Positions 1-6,347 of a DNA stretch of 21,627 nucleotides are shown piece after piece. The notes beneath the pieces were generated by a model, which was given only the letters and a program-made list of their open reading frames with translations, was not told where the DNA came from and ran no database searches. A program made the position numbers and the translations under genes. This DNA is from an uncultured Clostridia bacterium (GTDB lineage: Bacteria > Bacillota > Clostridia > Christensenellales > UBA1242), in the NCBI GenBank assembly GCA_947625955.1, contig CANQQH010000008.1, positions 1 through 21,627 of the forward strand, written 5' to 3'. Each line of letters opens with the position of its first letter. Positions within the stretch are counted from its first letter, which is position 1.

Positions 1-254
1 CCAATATACTTCTCAAACGACTGGTCAATCCCACCCGGAACTTTGCGATACCTGTCATAGTTATCAATAGACAAAATATATCTCACTTTCTTTCCAAGTT
101 TTTTGAGTGCACACGCAACCAAGAAAGGTGTTACAATTTCACGGAAATTTCCAATATGAATAAATCCCGAAGGGCTAACGCCAGAAGCCACCGTGTATAC
201 TTTTTCGTTCGGTCTTTCTTCAACTATTCTTTTTGCAAATTCATCTGCCCACAT
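1..254 (-). CDS. lysK: Class I lysyl-tRNA synthetase (5' part; gene runs off the left edge)
   Basis: This cytosolic enzyme would charge tRNA-Lys with lysine. Only the first 84 complete codons are in the window. The translation starts MWADEFAKRIVEERP and contains the class I signature region ASGVSPSGFIHIGNFREIV, where HIGN is the HIGH-type ATP-binding motif. It continues with a Rossmann-type stretch ending SIDNYDRYRKVPGG, which matches the DDYDxxRKVP block of class I LysRS rather than the class II enzyme common in bacteria. ATG at 254 is chosen because the protein begins exactly where the family does. A GGGAG sequence lies 11 nt upstream. The gene has its own promoter (363-391) and a leader of about 100 nt. 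No T-box motif was recognised in that leader. The family call is confident; the symbol is by analogy. Confidence 0.88.
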   Translation of the reverse strand, partial: MWADEFAKRIVEERPNEKVYTVASGVSPSGFIHIGNFREIVTPFLVACALKKLGKKVRYILSIDNYDRYRKVPGGIDQSFEKYI

Positions 255-362
255 TTTAATTTTTACTCCCAATTTGTAGTTTTTTGTGCTTTTTAACGGA
301 TTTTATACAAATCAAATTTCAAAATTGAAAATTGTTATTTGCCAGTTTCAAACACTGATACC

Positions 363-391
363 ATTTTACTATATCTTTGTGATTAAGTCAA
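363..391 (-). promoter_or_regulatory. Sigma-A-type promoter for the LysRS gene
   Basis: On the minus strand TTGACT (391-386) and TAAAAT (368-363) are separated by exactly 17 nt. Transcription would start near 356, leaving a leader of about 100 nt before ATG 254. The leader contains a small AT-rich inverted repeat (TTTTCAA/TTGAAA type). The -35 lies just past the T-tract of the fic terminator. Confidence 0.6.
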
Positions 392-393
392 GC

Positions 394-428
394 AAAAAAG
401 AAAAAGCCCGCCCCAGAGTGGGTGGACT
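394..428 (-). terminator. Rho-independent terminator of the fic gene
   Basis: On the minus strand AGTCCACCC pairs with GGGCGGGCT around a short loop (one mismatch, one G-U pair). It is followed by TTTTTCTTTTTT. It lies 20 nt past the fic stop codon, making fic a single-gene unit. Confidence 0.72.
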
Positions 429-447
429 TGAATAGCAAATAATGGCT

Positions 448-1299
448 CTAATTTTCCTCATAATAATAGGAATAATCAATGCCTTTCATGAATAGTTCTC
501 GGTCGCCAATTTGGTCGGTCAATGCACCTTTGATAAGCTCAAAAATATTCGACGCGTCAACTGGACTTTTTCGCATGGCTTCAAGATAGGTGTGCTTGTC
601 AATCTGGCTCCAATCAACGCATCTTTGCAAATTTTTCTTTAAGATGAGGTCGAGCCAAATACGCATGCTGCGCCCGTCACCTTCCATGAATGGGTGCGCG
701 ATGTTCATTTCAACATATTTTTTGACAATATCGTCAAGCGTTTTCTCAGGCATTTTCTCAATGCGCGCAAGATTCTCTTTCAAATACATTGATGGTGCGA
801 ACGCAAAGCCGCCTTTGGCAATATTCATGCCACGAATCTGCCCTGCAAAATCAAATAGTCCACCGAAGATATAGGCGTGAATCTGTTGCAATCCCCTGAA
901 CGTCCCGACTTCGATTTTGTCAATCATTCCACTTTCAAACAATTCATAAGCTTTTTGTTTGCTTTTCTCATCAATGGTACTACCCATACCAGAAAGCCAA
1001 CGGACAAAGTTTTCGCGATTCTTGGCTGGAATGAGTGCTACAATTGTATTTACCCCACTTGCTTCTATAACATCAGTGAGATAAGATTTTCCATCTCGTG
1101 CTGCAAGTTTCAGTTGTCGACAAATTGTCGACAACTGATTATGGCGACGCTTCAATGCGTTCCAATAAGAGCGTGGATTTTTGCTCTTCGTGAGAGCCTC
1201 TGCGATATCAACAGCACAAAACCACCATTTGGAATCCTCGTCGTCCCAAATGGCTCTTATCGGTATATCTTCAAAAAATCGAATAGATGCTTTAATCAT
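448..1299 (-). CDS. BRO-N domain fused to a Fic (AMPylation-type) domain
   Basis: Fic enzymes usually transfer AMP from ATP to a Ser, Thr or Tyr of a target protein. Numbered from ATG 1299 (283 aa), residues 1-100 resemble the BRO-N domain of phage antirepressors: an IWDDEDSKWWFCAVDIAEAL-type start, then QLSTICRQLKL and FVRWLSG. Residues 107-283 are a complete Fic domain starting at TIDEKSKQKAYELFESG. The active-site loop is HPFMEGDGRSMR (His202 to Arg210 and beyond), with Asp where the consensus GNGR has Asn. The C-terminal SYYYE (277-281) fits the class III self-inhibitory SxxxE helix, but the next residue is Glu, not Gly/Asn. An in-frame TTG at 1341 was rejected because it is the first base of the -35 box. 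There is no Shine-Dalgarno sequence and no neighbouring antitoxin. Target and role are unknown. Confidence 0.85.
   Translation of the reverse strand: MIKASIRFFEDIPIRAIWDDEDSKWWFCAVDIAEALTKSKNPRSYWNALKRRHNQLSTICRQLKLAARDGKSYLTDVIEASGVNTIVALIPAKNRENFVRWLSGMGSTIDEKSKQKAYELFESGMIDKIEVGTFRGLQQIHAYIFGGLFDFAGQIRGMNIAKGGFAFAPSMYLKENLARIEKMPEKTLDDIVKKYVEMNIAHPFMEGDGRSMRIWLDLILKKNLQRCVDWSQIDKHTYLEAMRKSPVDASNIFELIKGALTDQIGDRELFMKGIDYSYYYEEN
1111..1137. repeat. 27-bp perfect palindrome inside the fic coding region
   Basis: CAGTTGTCGACAA (1111-1123), one central base, then its exact reverse complement (1125-1137). It encodes QLSTICRQL in the BRO-N part. It could be an operator or an mRNA hairpin. However, QLST-CRQL looks like a conserved protein motif, so the palindrome may be partly a by-product of coding. 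Confidence 0.8.
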
Positions 1300-1312
1300 A
1301 TCAACTAATATT

Positions 1313-1341
1313 ATTATATTGTTAAAGCAAATCAATGTCAA
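1313..1341 (-). promoter_or_regulatory. Perfect consensus sigma-A promoter for the BRO-N-Fic gene
   Basis: TTGACA (1341-1336), a 17-nt spacer, TATAAT (1318-1313), all on the minus strand. Transcription would start near 1306, only about 7 nt before ATG 1299, so the mRNA is nearly leaderless. The promoter rules out the upstream TTG as a start codon. Confidence 0.85.
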
Positions 1342-1401
1342 GTTTCACTAGGTCGAAACAAACATAATTTGCTTTGGCTTCCAAATAGGTTTATTTTGCA
1401 T

Positions 1402-1433
1402 AAAAAAGCGGCTGGTTAGCCGCCAAACCGCTT
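1402..1433 (-). terminator. Terminator of the recD2-yabPQ-divIC unit
   Basis: On the minus strand GCGGCT-AACC-AGCCGC (1423-1408) is followed by TTTTTT (1407-1402). A longer alternative stem from 1433 uses AAGCGG against CCGCTT. It lies about 40 nt past the divIC stop codon. Confidence 0.85.
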
Positions 1434-1473
1434 GATTTAGTCATACATCCACCCCAAGGTGCATTTTGTTTTT

Positions 1474-1758
1474 TCACGAAATAACATAGATTGTTTCGCC
1501 GTTTTCTTCGATCATGCCGAGGTTTTCCCTCGCCTCTTGCTCTATGTAGGAATCGCTGCTTCTTTTCTTGATTCCCTCGCGAAGTTCAGCTTCGGTGACG
1601 CTCAGCTCTGCAATCTTTCTGTCAAGTTCGGTATCCTTTTTCGAAAGAGTGCCAAGCCTCACATATTGATAAATAACAATGCACAGCAAAACAAACAGAA
1701 GTGTTGTTGCCAAAACCGTGATAAGTTTAACTAACGATTGAAGTTTTGTTTGCGTCAT
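1474..1758 (-). CDS. divIC: Septum formation initiator, DivIC/FtsB family
   Basis: DivIC/FtsB proteins are small bitopic members of the division complex (with FtsL and DivIB) that help activate septal peptidoglycan synthesis. This 94-aa protein has a short cytosolic N-terminus, one membrane helix (about 10-32), then a heptad-like charged coiled coil (about 36-70), and ends SYIEQEARENLGMIEENGE, the typical end of the family (EExARxxLGMxxPGE). ATG 1758 overlaps the end of yabQ by 32 nt. A GGAG sequence 9 nt upstream, inside yabQ, supports this start. The order yabP-yabQ-divIC is the classical Firmicutes arrangement. It is the last gene before a strong terminator. Confidence 0.88.
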   Translation of the reverse strand: MTQTKLQSLVKLITVLATTLLFVLLCIVIYQYVRLGTLSKKDTELDRKIAELSVTEAELREGIKKRSSDSYIEQEARENLGMIEENGETIYVIS

Positions 1759-2074
1759 CCTTTTTTCTCCTCTTTCGTCTAAGTTTATTATATACCTTTA
1801 TTATGAAACTAGCAAATATATTTTTGACAAAAATCATTTCAAAAACAATTCCAAATCCAAAAGCCACCAGTTCAAAAAACGCAAATTCACCATTATTTAG
1901 TGTGAAAATCGTTAAAATAAACACAAGTCCCGCAACAAAACACCAAACAATGTCCATGACGAAGCCGGCGATAAAATTGTTTTTTGTCAGTTTTCTAACA
2001 CCATCGAAGATGCTTTTAAGAAGCCCGGCCGCAAGGCCCATTGCGATGAGACAAGCAAACGTAACAATTTCCAC
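1727..2074 (-). CDS. yabQ: Spore cortex biosynthesis protein YabQ
   Basis: YabQ is a sporulation membrane protein of the forespore outer membrane needed for cortex formation in Bacillus subtilis. This 115-aa protein has an N-terminal helix (about 3-20), a VRKLTKNN-type polar loop, two hydrophobic segments (about 37-58 and 65-90) with the NNGEFAFF block usual between them, and a basic C-terminal tail (KLRRKRRKKDD). It starts with GTG at 2074. The yabP stop TAG and this GTG share one base (TAGTG), and AAAAGGG lies upstream, so translation is probably coupled. The call rests on the hydrophobicity pattern and on gene order (yabP before, divIC after). Confidence 0.85.
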   Translation of the reverse strand: MEIVTFACLIAMGLAAGLLKSIFDGVRKLTKNNFIAGFVMDIVWCFVAGLVFILTIFTLNNGEFAFFELVAFGFGIVFEMIFVKNIFASFIIKVYNKLRRKRRKKDDANKTSIVS

Positions 2075-2334
2075 TATTTGAACACCCTTTTGAAGAAGCC
2101 CTTTGATGAACTTTCAAAATATTTGAGTGCATCGATCTGCCCATCAACAACCAAAACACCTTCTTCAAGGTTGAGTTTTGTGACCCTGAGACTCGACCCA
2201 TTTATTGAAAGGTTGCCAAGCGTTGTTTTTATAACCACGCACTTGTCAATCTGGCTCACCACTTCGCTGATGCCTGTTATCATAATTCGCTTTCTGTTTT
2301 CAAGCGTTATGCTGCTTGTTTTGTTCTCTGCCAT
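2074..2334 (-). CDS. yabP: Sporulation protein YabP (YabP/YqfC family)
   Basis: YabP is a small, mother-cell-expressed protein involved in coat/cortex assembly. The 86-aa product has the family layout: a start like ITLENRKRIMITGISEVVSQ, a beta-rich core TTLGNLSINGSSLRVTKLNL, and EEGVLVVDGQIDALKY near the end. ATG 2334 has a clear GAGGTG 5 nt upstream. The gene begins only 39 nt after recD2. No convincing sigma E promoter fits in that gap, so a sporulation promoter, if present, lies inside the recD2 3' end. yabQ and divIC follow with overlapping starts. Confidence 0.92.
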   Translation of the reverse strand: MAENKTSSITLENRKRIMITGISEVVSQIDKCVVIKTTLGNLSINGSSLRVTKLNLEEGVLVVDGQIDALKYFESSSKGFFKRVFK

Positions 2335-2373
2335 TTTTCACCTCAGTTATAAAATACTAAGGCACCGCCGAAT

Positions 2374-4593
2374 TTATGACAGCATGAAATCATTTGATTG
2401 CAAAAATTTTTTGAGGTTGGTATTGCGCTTCACCATATAGTCATTTTTGATCATGTGATAGATATTCCCCTTCTTGCCAATCAAAACAACCATTTTCTTC
2501 GCGCGCGTCACGGCCGTGTAGAGCAAGTTTTTGTTGAAAAGCATTGGGTTTCCGCCAAGAATAGGAATGATAACAACATCGAACTCGCTGCCCTGACTTT
2601 TGTGGATGGTGATTGCGTAGGCGTGAACAAGGTCTTCAAGCTCAACAATAGAGTAGCCAGCGCGCCTGCCGTCGTCAAAGCTGACATACACCTCGCCACT
2701 CTGCGTGTTTATTTGGTCGATATAGCCCATGTCGCCATTGAAAACACCCTGCCCACCAACAATCACGCCGTTTTCGAATTTTATCCATTCTTGCTCGTAG
2801 TTATTGGCAGTTTGCATAACTTTGTCACCAACGCGGAACACGGTTTTGTGAAGTTCCAGCTCCGCCTTGTCGGGGCTCTTTGGGTTGAGGCGTTCACGCA
2901 AAATGATGTTGAGATTGTTTGTTCCCGTGTCGCCGGCCTTCATGGGCGTTATCACCTGGATGTTCTCGCTCTTGATGTCCTCACGATATGACGGAATACG
3001 CTTTGCAACCATTTCAACAATCTCGCTCGCCACCATTGGCGGAACGAAGGTTGCGCTATAAAAGAAGTCGTCGCTTTTTTCGCTGAGGTCTGGCATCTCG
3101 CCCTGGTTTATGAGGTGCGCATTGATGATTATCTTGCTGTTCTCTTCCTGCCTGAAAATTTGAGTGAGCGTGAGCGTGTTAATCTCGCCCGATTCAATGA
3201 TGTCGCCAAGCACATTTCCTGCGCCAACGCTCATCAGTTGGTCTTTGTCGCCAACCAAGATGAGTTTCGTTCCAAGTTTGAGTGCCTTCAAGAGCGCGTT
3301 CATGACATACACATCAATCATACTGACTTCGTCAACAATAACAACATCGCTGTCGAGCGGATTGTTCTCATTGATTGTGAAGGTGAGCCTGCCGTTTGAG
3401 TAGCCCATGTCTAGCCCGCGATGAATTGTTGACGCCGGGCGCTTGGTTTGCTCTTCCATGCGTTTCGCCGCCCTGCCTGTTGGAGCAAAAAGCGTGATTT
3501 TTTGCCCATGATTTTCCAAAATGCTGATGATGGCTTTTATGATTGTTGTCTTTCCAGTTCCAGGGCCACCGGTGATAACCGAAACGCCCTCGCGGCACGC
3601 ACTCTCAATTGCACGCTTTTGGCTCTCGTGCAGAGAAAAGTTGTTGATTCTTTCAAACTCGCTGATCTCGGCTTTGAAATCATAGCCAAGTTCTGCTGCC
3701 GAGCCGAGCAAAAGTTTGAGCTTCGACGCGATATATTTTTCCATGTTATAGAGCTTGGTGATTGAAACCGCAGGCTCGTTATCAAGAAGCGTACTTTTCA
3801 CTTTGCCTTCGATTTCAAGTTCGCTGAGTTCCCGCCTGATTTCGCCGTCATACTCGCTTGCCAGTTCCAAAATTCCAAGCGTGCTTTCGCAAAGTTTGTC
3901 AACCAAAATGAGAGTTGAACCCTGCTTCTCGGCATACTCGCTCAGGCAATATAAAATTCCCGCGCGAATACGAAAGTCGCTGTCGTTTTCAATTCCCATT
4001 TTTGCGGCAATTTTATCTGCCGTTTTGAACCCAACGCCCTCGACATCCTCAATGAGTTGATATGGATTTTTTTGCAGAACCAGTTGCGTTTTCTCTTTGT
4101 ATGCCTCATAGATTTTCACCGCCAAATTGATGGAAATCTCGTATTTTTGCAAAAACATGACTGCATTTTGCATTTTTTTGATATCTTGATAGCACTGGAA
4201 AATTTCAAGTGCTTTTCGCTCGCTGACCCCTTTCACTTCTTTGAGGCGCGACGGATTGTTCTCGATGATGTTTAGCGTTTGCTCCTTGAATTGCGAAACA
4301 ATATTCGTTGCCGTCACCTTGCCAACGCCCGTGATAAGCCCTGACGACAGATATTTTATGATGCTGTCGCACGAAGTTGGCTCTTTGATTTCAATACTTT
4401 TCGCGGCAAACTGCTTGCCATAGCGCGGATTTATCTCAAACTCGCCTTCCAAAACAACGTCCTCGCCCACGCCAACAACAGGAAACTTGCCGGTTGCAAT
4501 TGTGGAAATCATGCCGTCTTTCACTTCCAAAATTGTGTAGCCAGTTTCTTTGTTTCTAAAAATCACATCTTCAATTGTGCCGCTTATTTTCAT
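2374..4593 (-). CDS. recD2: ATP-dependent RecD-like DNA helicase (RecD2)
   Basis: RecD2 is a 5'-3' superfamily 1B DNA helicase acting in repair and replication-fork maintenance without RecB/RecC. The 739-aa product starts with the N-terminal OB-like block (MKISGTIEDVIFRNKETGYT). Helix-hairpin-helix segments follow (about 87-135 and 180-200). The motor then shows motif I GGPGTGKTT (342-350), PTGRAAKRM (371-379), motif II VIVDEVSMID (418-427), GDKDQL (448-453), TLTQIFRQ (about 475-482), and near the end AITIHKSQGSEFDVV and LLYTAVTRAKK. Length and domain order match the family. ATG 4593 is fixed by the N-terminal homology. There is no Shine-Dalgarno sequence, and the promoter -10 ends 6 nt before the ATG. 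The yabP-yabQ-divIC genes follow and are probably co-transcribed. Confidence 0.95.
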   Translation of the reverse strand: MKISGTIEDVIFRNKETGYTILEVKDGMISTIATGKFPVVGVGEDVVLEGEFEINPRYGKQFAAKSIEIKEPTSCDSIIKYLSSGLITGVGKVTATNIVSQFKEQTLNIIENNPSRLKEVKGVSERKALEIFQCYQDIKKMQNAVMFLQKYEISINLAVKIYEAYKEKTQLVLQKNPYQLIEDVEGVGFKTADKIAAKMGIENDSDFRIRAGILYCLSEYAEKQGSTLILVDKLCESTLGILELASEYDGEIRRELSELEIEGKVKSTLLDNEPAVSITKLYNMEKYIASKLKLLLGSAAELGYDFKAEISEFERINNFSLHESQKRAIESACREGVSVITGGPGTGKTTIIKAIISILENHGQKITLFAPTGRAAKRMEEQTKRPASTIHRGLDMGYSNGRLTFTINENNPLDSDVVIVDEVSMIDVYVMNALLKALKLGTKLILVGDKDQLMSVGAGNVLGDIIESGEINTLTLTQIFRQEENSKIIINAHLINQGEMPDLSEKSDDFFYSATFVPPMVASEIVEMVAKRIPSYREDIKSENIQVITPMKAGDTGTNNLNIILRERLNPKSPDKAELELHKTVFRVGDKVMQTANNYEQEWIKFENGVIVGGQGVFNGDMGYIDQINTQSGEVYVSFDDGRRAGYSIVELEDLVHAYAITIHKSQGSEFDVVIIPILGGNPMLFNKNLLYTAVTRAKKMVVLIGKKGNIYHMIKNDYMVKRNTNLKKFLQSNDFMLS

Positions 4594-4599
4594 GATAAT

Positions 4600-4628
4600 A
4601 ATATACTTTATTTTTTTCTCAAAGTCAA
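4600..4628 (-). promoter_or_regulatory. Sigma-A-type promoter for recD2, leaderless
   Basis: TTGACT (4628-4623), 17 nt, TATATT (4605-4600) on the minus strand. The expected start of transcription (about 4593) coincides with the A of the recD2 ATG. Confidence 0.7.
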
Positions 4629-4673
4629 ACAAGCGTTTGCATAATATTTGATTTGGGCGCAAATACTAAAAAT

Positions 4674-5447
4674 ATGAAAAAAATGTTGAGTTATTTATGC
4701 TTTTTGCTGGTGTTTTTGCCAAATTTTGCGCTTTTTCCATCAAATGTTGTCTATGCGAAAAGTGACGCTAAAATGGTTATTATCATCGACGACTTCGGCA
4801 GCTGGGACCAAAGCGGAGTGGAGACCATGCTCTCTATTGACGCGCCGCTCACCTGCGCCGTTATGCCATGCGTTGACAACACCGAGAAAAATGTTGAAGA
4901 TATTAAAAAGGCAAACAAAGAAGTTATTCTCCACATGCCAATGGAGGCGTTCGTTCGCTTGCCGCTAAACTGGTATGGCGAGTTTTTCATTGGAAACTAC
5001 GATAGCAAAGACGCCGTTTTCCAAAAACTCGACAGGGCGCTTGAAAGCGTTAAAGGCGCAACAGGCTTCAACATCCATATTGGCTCGGGCGTTTGCCAAA
5101 ATCGCGAAGTCGTTGGCTATATCTATGACTACGCAAAGGCGCACTCGCTCACCTTTGTTGACAGCCGAACACACATAAACACCGTTTGCGAGCAAGTTGC
5201 CGCCGAAAAGGGCTTGCCATATTTTGGCAGAGATGAATTTCTCGAACCCGAGGGCAACAAAAGCTACGAAGGGGTGAAAAGTCATCTTCTAAACGCCGCA
5301 AAAATTGCAAAAGAAAAAGGCGTTTCAATCGCCATTGGTCATGTTGGGTCCCACGGCGGCGAGAACACCGCCCGTGCAATCAAAGACACAATTGGTGAGA
5401 TTCGCAAAATGGGTGTTGAAATCGTTCCGCTTTCAAGCCTCAAATAA
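4674..5447 (+). CDS. Secreted divergent polysaccharide deacetylase (YibQ-like)
   Basis: A 257-aa member of the divergent polysaccharide deacetylase family (YibQ/DUF610 type), with a NodB-like fold. Residues 1-28 form a signal peptide (MKKML, then a hydrophobic stretch to VVYA-KS), so it should act outside the membrane. Family blocks in order: VIIIDDFG (35-42, the Asp pair at 39-40), a PLTCAVMP strand, EVILHMPMEA (His87), GFNIHIGSG (His135), FVDSRT (161-166) and SIAIGHVGSHG (His223). The enzymatic substrate of this family is poorly known, so a cell-wall or other polymer target is inference. ATG 4674 is preferred to an in-frame TTG at 4653 because it gives a clean signal peptide. No Shine-Dalgarno sequence is visible. 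The gene diverges from recD2 and ends in a terminator shared with the convergent neighbour. Confidence 0.88.
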   Translation: MKKMLSYLCFLLVFLPNFALFPSNVVYAKSDAKMVIIIDDFGSWDQSGVETMLSIDAPLTCAVMPCVDNTEKNVEDIKKANKEVILHMPMEAFVRLPLNWYGEFFIGNYDSKDAVFQKLDRALESVKGATGFNIHIGSGVCQNREVVGYIYDYAKAHSLTFVDSRTHINTVCEQVAAEKGLPYFGRDEFLEPEGNKSYEGVKSHLLNAAKIAKEKGVSIAIGHVGSHGGENTARAIKDTIGEIRKMGVEIVPLSSLK

Positions 5448-5450
5448 AAT

Positions 5451-5481
5451 AAAGGCGTTCCCTTATTCGGGTTCGCCTTTT
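5451..5481. terminator. Bidirectional terminator between the deacetylase gene and the paralogue pair
   Basis: AAAGGCG (5451-5457), with CCC pairing to GGG inside, then CGCCTTTT (5474-5481). A-tract and T-tract flanks let it work on both strands. It overlaps the last codons of the minus-strand gene ending at 5463. Confidence 0.75.
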
Positions 5482-6347
5482 CCGTTGTTTTTTATGATTT
5501 GAATATAGTCTTTATAGTTGCCATCGGGTTTGAGCCCGTGGGTATCCGTCCTGAACGGCACAATGTCGGGATACTTTCTAATGATATCGTTGAAAGCCCC
5601 ATCCCACCATTTCAGCCACGCAACAACATCAATTGTGTAGCCATCGAAATTTTTTGAAGGCTCAGGCACTTTCACGCCAAACTGCGCAAGCTTTTGAATC
5701 AGGTAGGCAACTTTATATTTGACCGCGTTGATTTCTTCGTCAAGTTCGGGCACGTTTTCTTTCTTGCGAATTTTTTCAAGTTCATGCCTAGCCTTCATGA
5801 GGGCCTTTATTGCTATATAGAGTTCAAACTCGCTCATGATGTCAATTCTTTTGAGTTCGTTGTCGGCAAAGTAGGAAGTGTTTTTGCCATACATCAAATT
5901 TTTCTCAAATGCGTCCAAATCAAACCCAGGAAGATACACTTCAAGTCCGCTCAAATCGTCGCCCGCCTTGATGCTTTTTGCGAGCACTTCGCTCAGCATC
6001 CTTTCGGGGTCTATATAGTTCCAGCACAAGACCTTTGTTCCAGTGACCGAAGTGTAGCTGAGCATTGGTCCCATGATATCTTTTCTCGCGGTTGCGTCTT
6101 TATACCACATCACCGGCGAGATGATATTTTTGAGCCTGTCATAGTCCTCGTCAACCCCATTTAAGATGAGCATCATGCTTTTTCCGTGGTCGTAGTCGAG
6201 GCGAAACTCGGAGAAATTGAAGAAGCCGCTGATCGAATGGTTGTCCATTTTGAACACACCAAACGGATACCCGCCCGACATCTTGTCGATGTAGTTGGCG
6301 AGGTCCTCAACATTTTGAATGTTCAAATGCTCCTCAATAACACTCAA
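5463..6347 (-). CDS. Unknown protein, downstream member of a tandem paralogue pair
   Basis: I do not recognise this 294-aa protein. It is soluble-looking (no signal peptide or membrane helix) and rich in acidic and aromatic residues. It is homologous along its whole length to the upstream neighbour. Shared landmarks are an N-terminal NVEDL segment, PVMWYKD (78-84) followed by GP at 93-94, a YG at 153-154, AYLIQKLAQFGV (214-225), and a tryptophan-rich AWLKWWDG (243-250) with DI..KYPD after it. By eye, 12 of 25 residues are identical in the PVMWYKD block and 17 of 50 in the Trp block. Translation starts at TTG 6347, directly after the upstream TAA (6350-6348), with GGAGGAG 8 nt before it. The two are therefore tightly coupled and may form a heteromer (inference). 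Confidence 0.85.
   Translation of the reverse strand: MSVIEEHLNIQNVEDLANYIDKMSGGYPFGVFKMDNHSISGFFNFSEFRLDYDHGKSMMLILNGVDEDYDRLKNIISPVMWYKDATARKDIMGPMLSYTSVTGTKVLCWNYIDPERMLSEVLAKSIKAGDDLSGLEVYLPGFDLDAFEKNLMYGKNTSYFADNELKRIDIMSEFELYIAIKALMKARHELEKIRKKENVPELDEEINAVKYKVAYLIQKLAQFGVKVPEPSKNFDGYTIDVVAWLKWWDGAFNDIIRKYPDIVPFRTDTHGLKPDGNYKDYIQIIKNNGKGEPE

Noticed and set aside
255..356. T-box or other riboswitch in the LysRS leader
   Set aside because: No T-box sequence, specifier domain or antiterminator could be recognised; only a short AT-rich hairpin is present.
1300..1341. In-frame TTG at 1341 as the fic start
   Set aside because: The TTG is the first part of the -35 box TTGACA, so it lies upstream of the transcript; ATG 1299 also matches where BRO-N domains begin.
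2335..2400. Sigma E-like promoter before yabP
   Set aside because: GTCATA near the recD2 stop resembles a -35, but the matching -10 region (AGTATTTT) is far from the CATACAAT type.
4639..4668. Sigma G-like promoter (GCATA, 18 nt, AATACTA) before the deacetylase gene
   Set aside because: The -10 lacks its leading C and transcription would begin at the ATG; AT-rich sequence makes such partial matches common.
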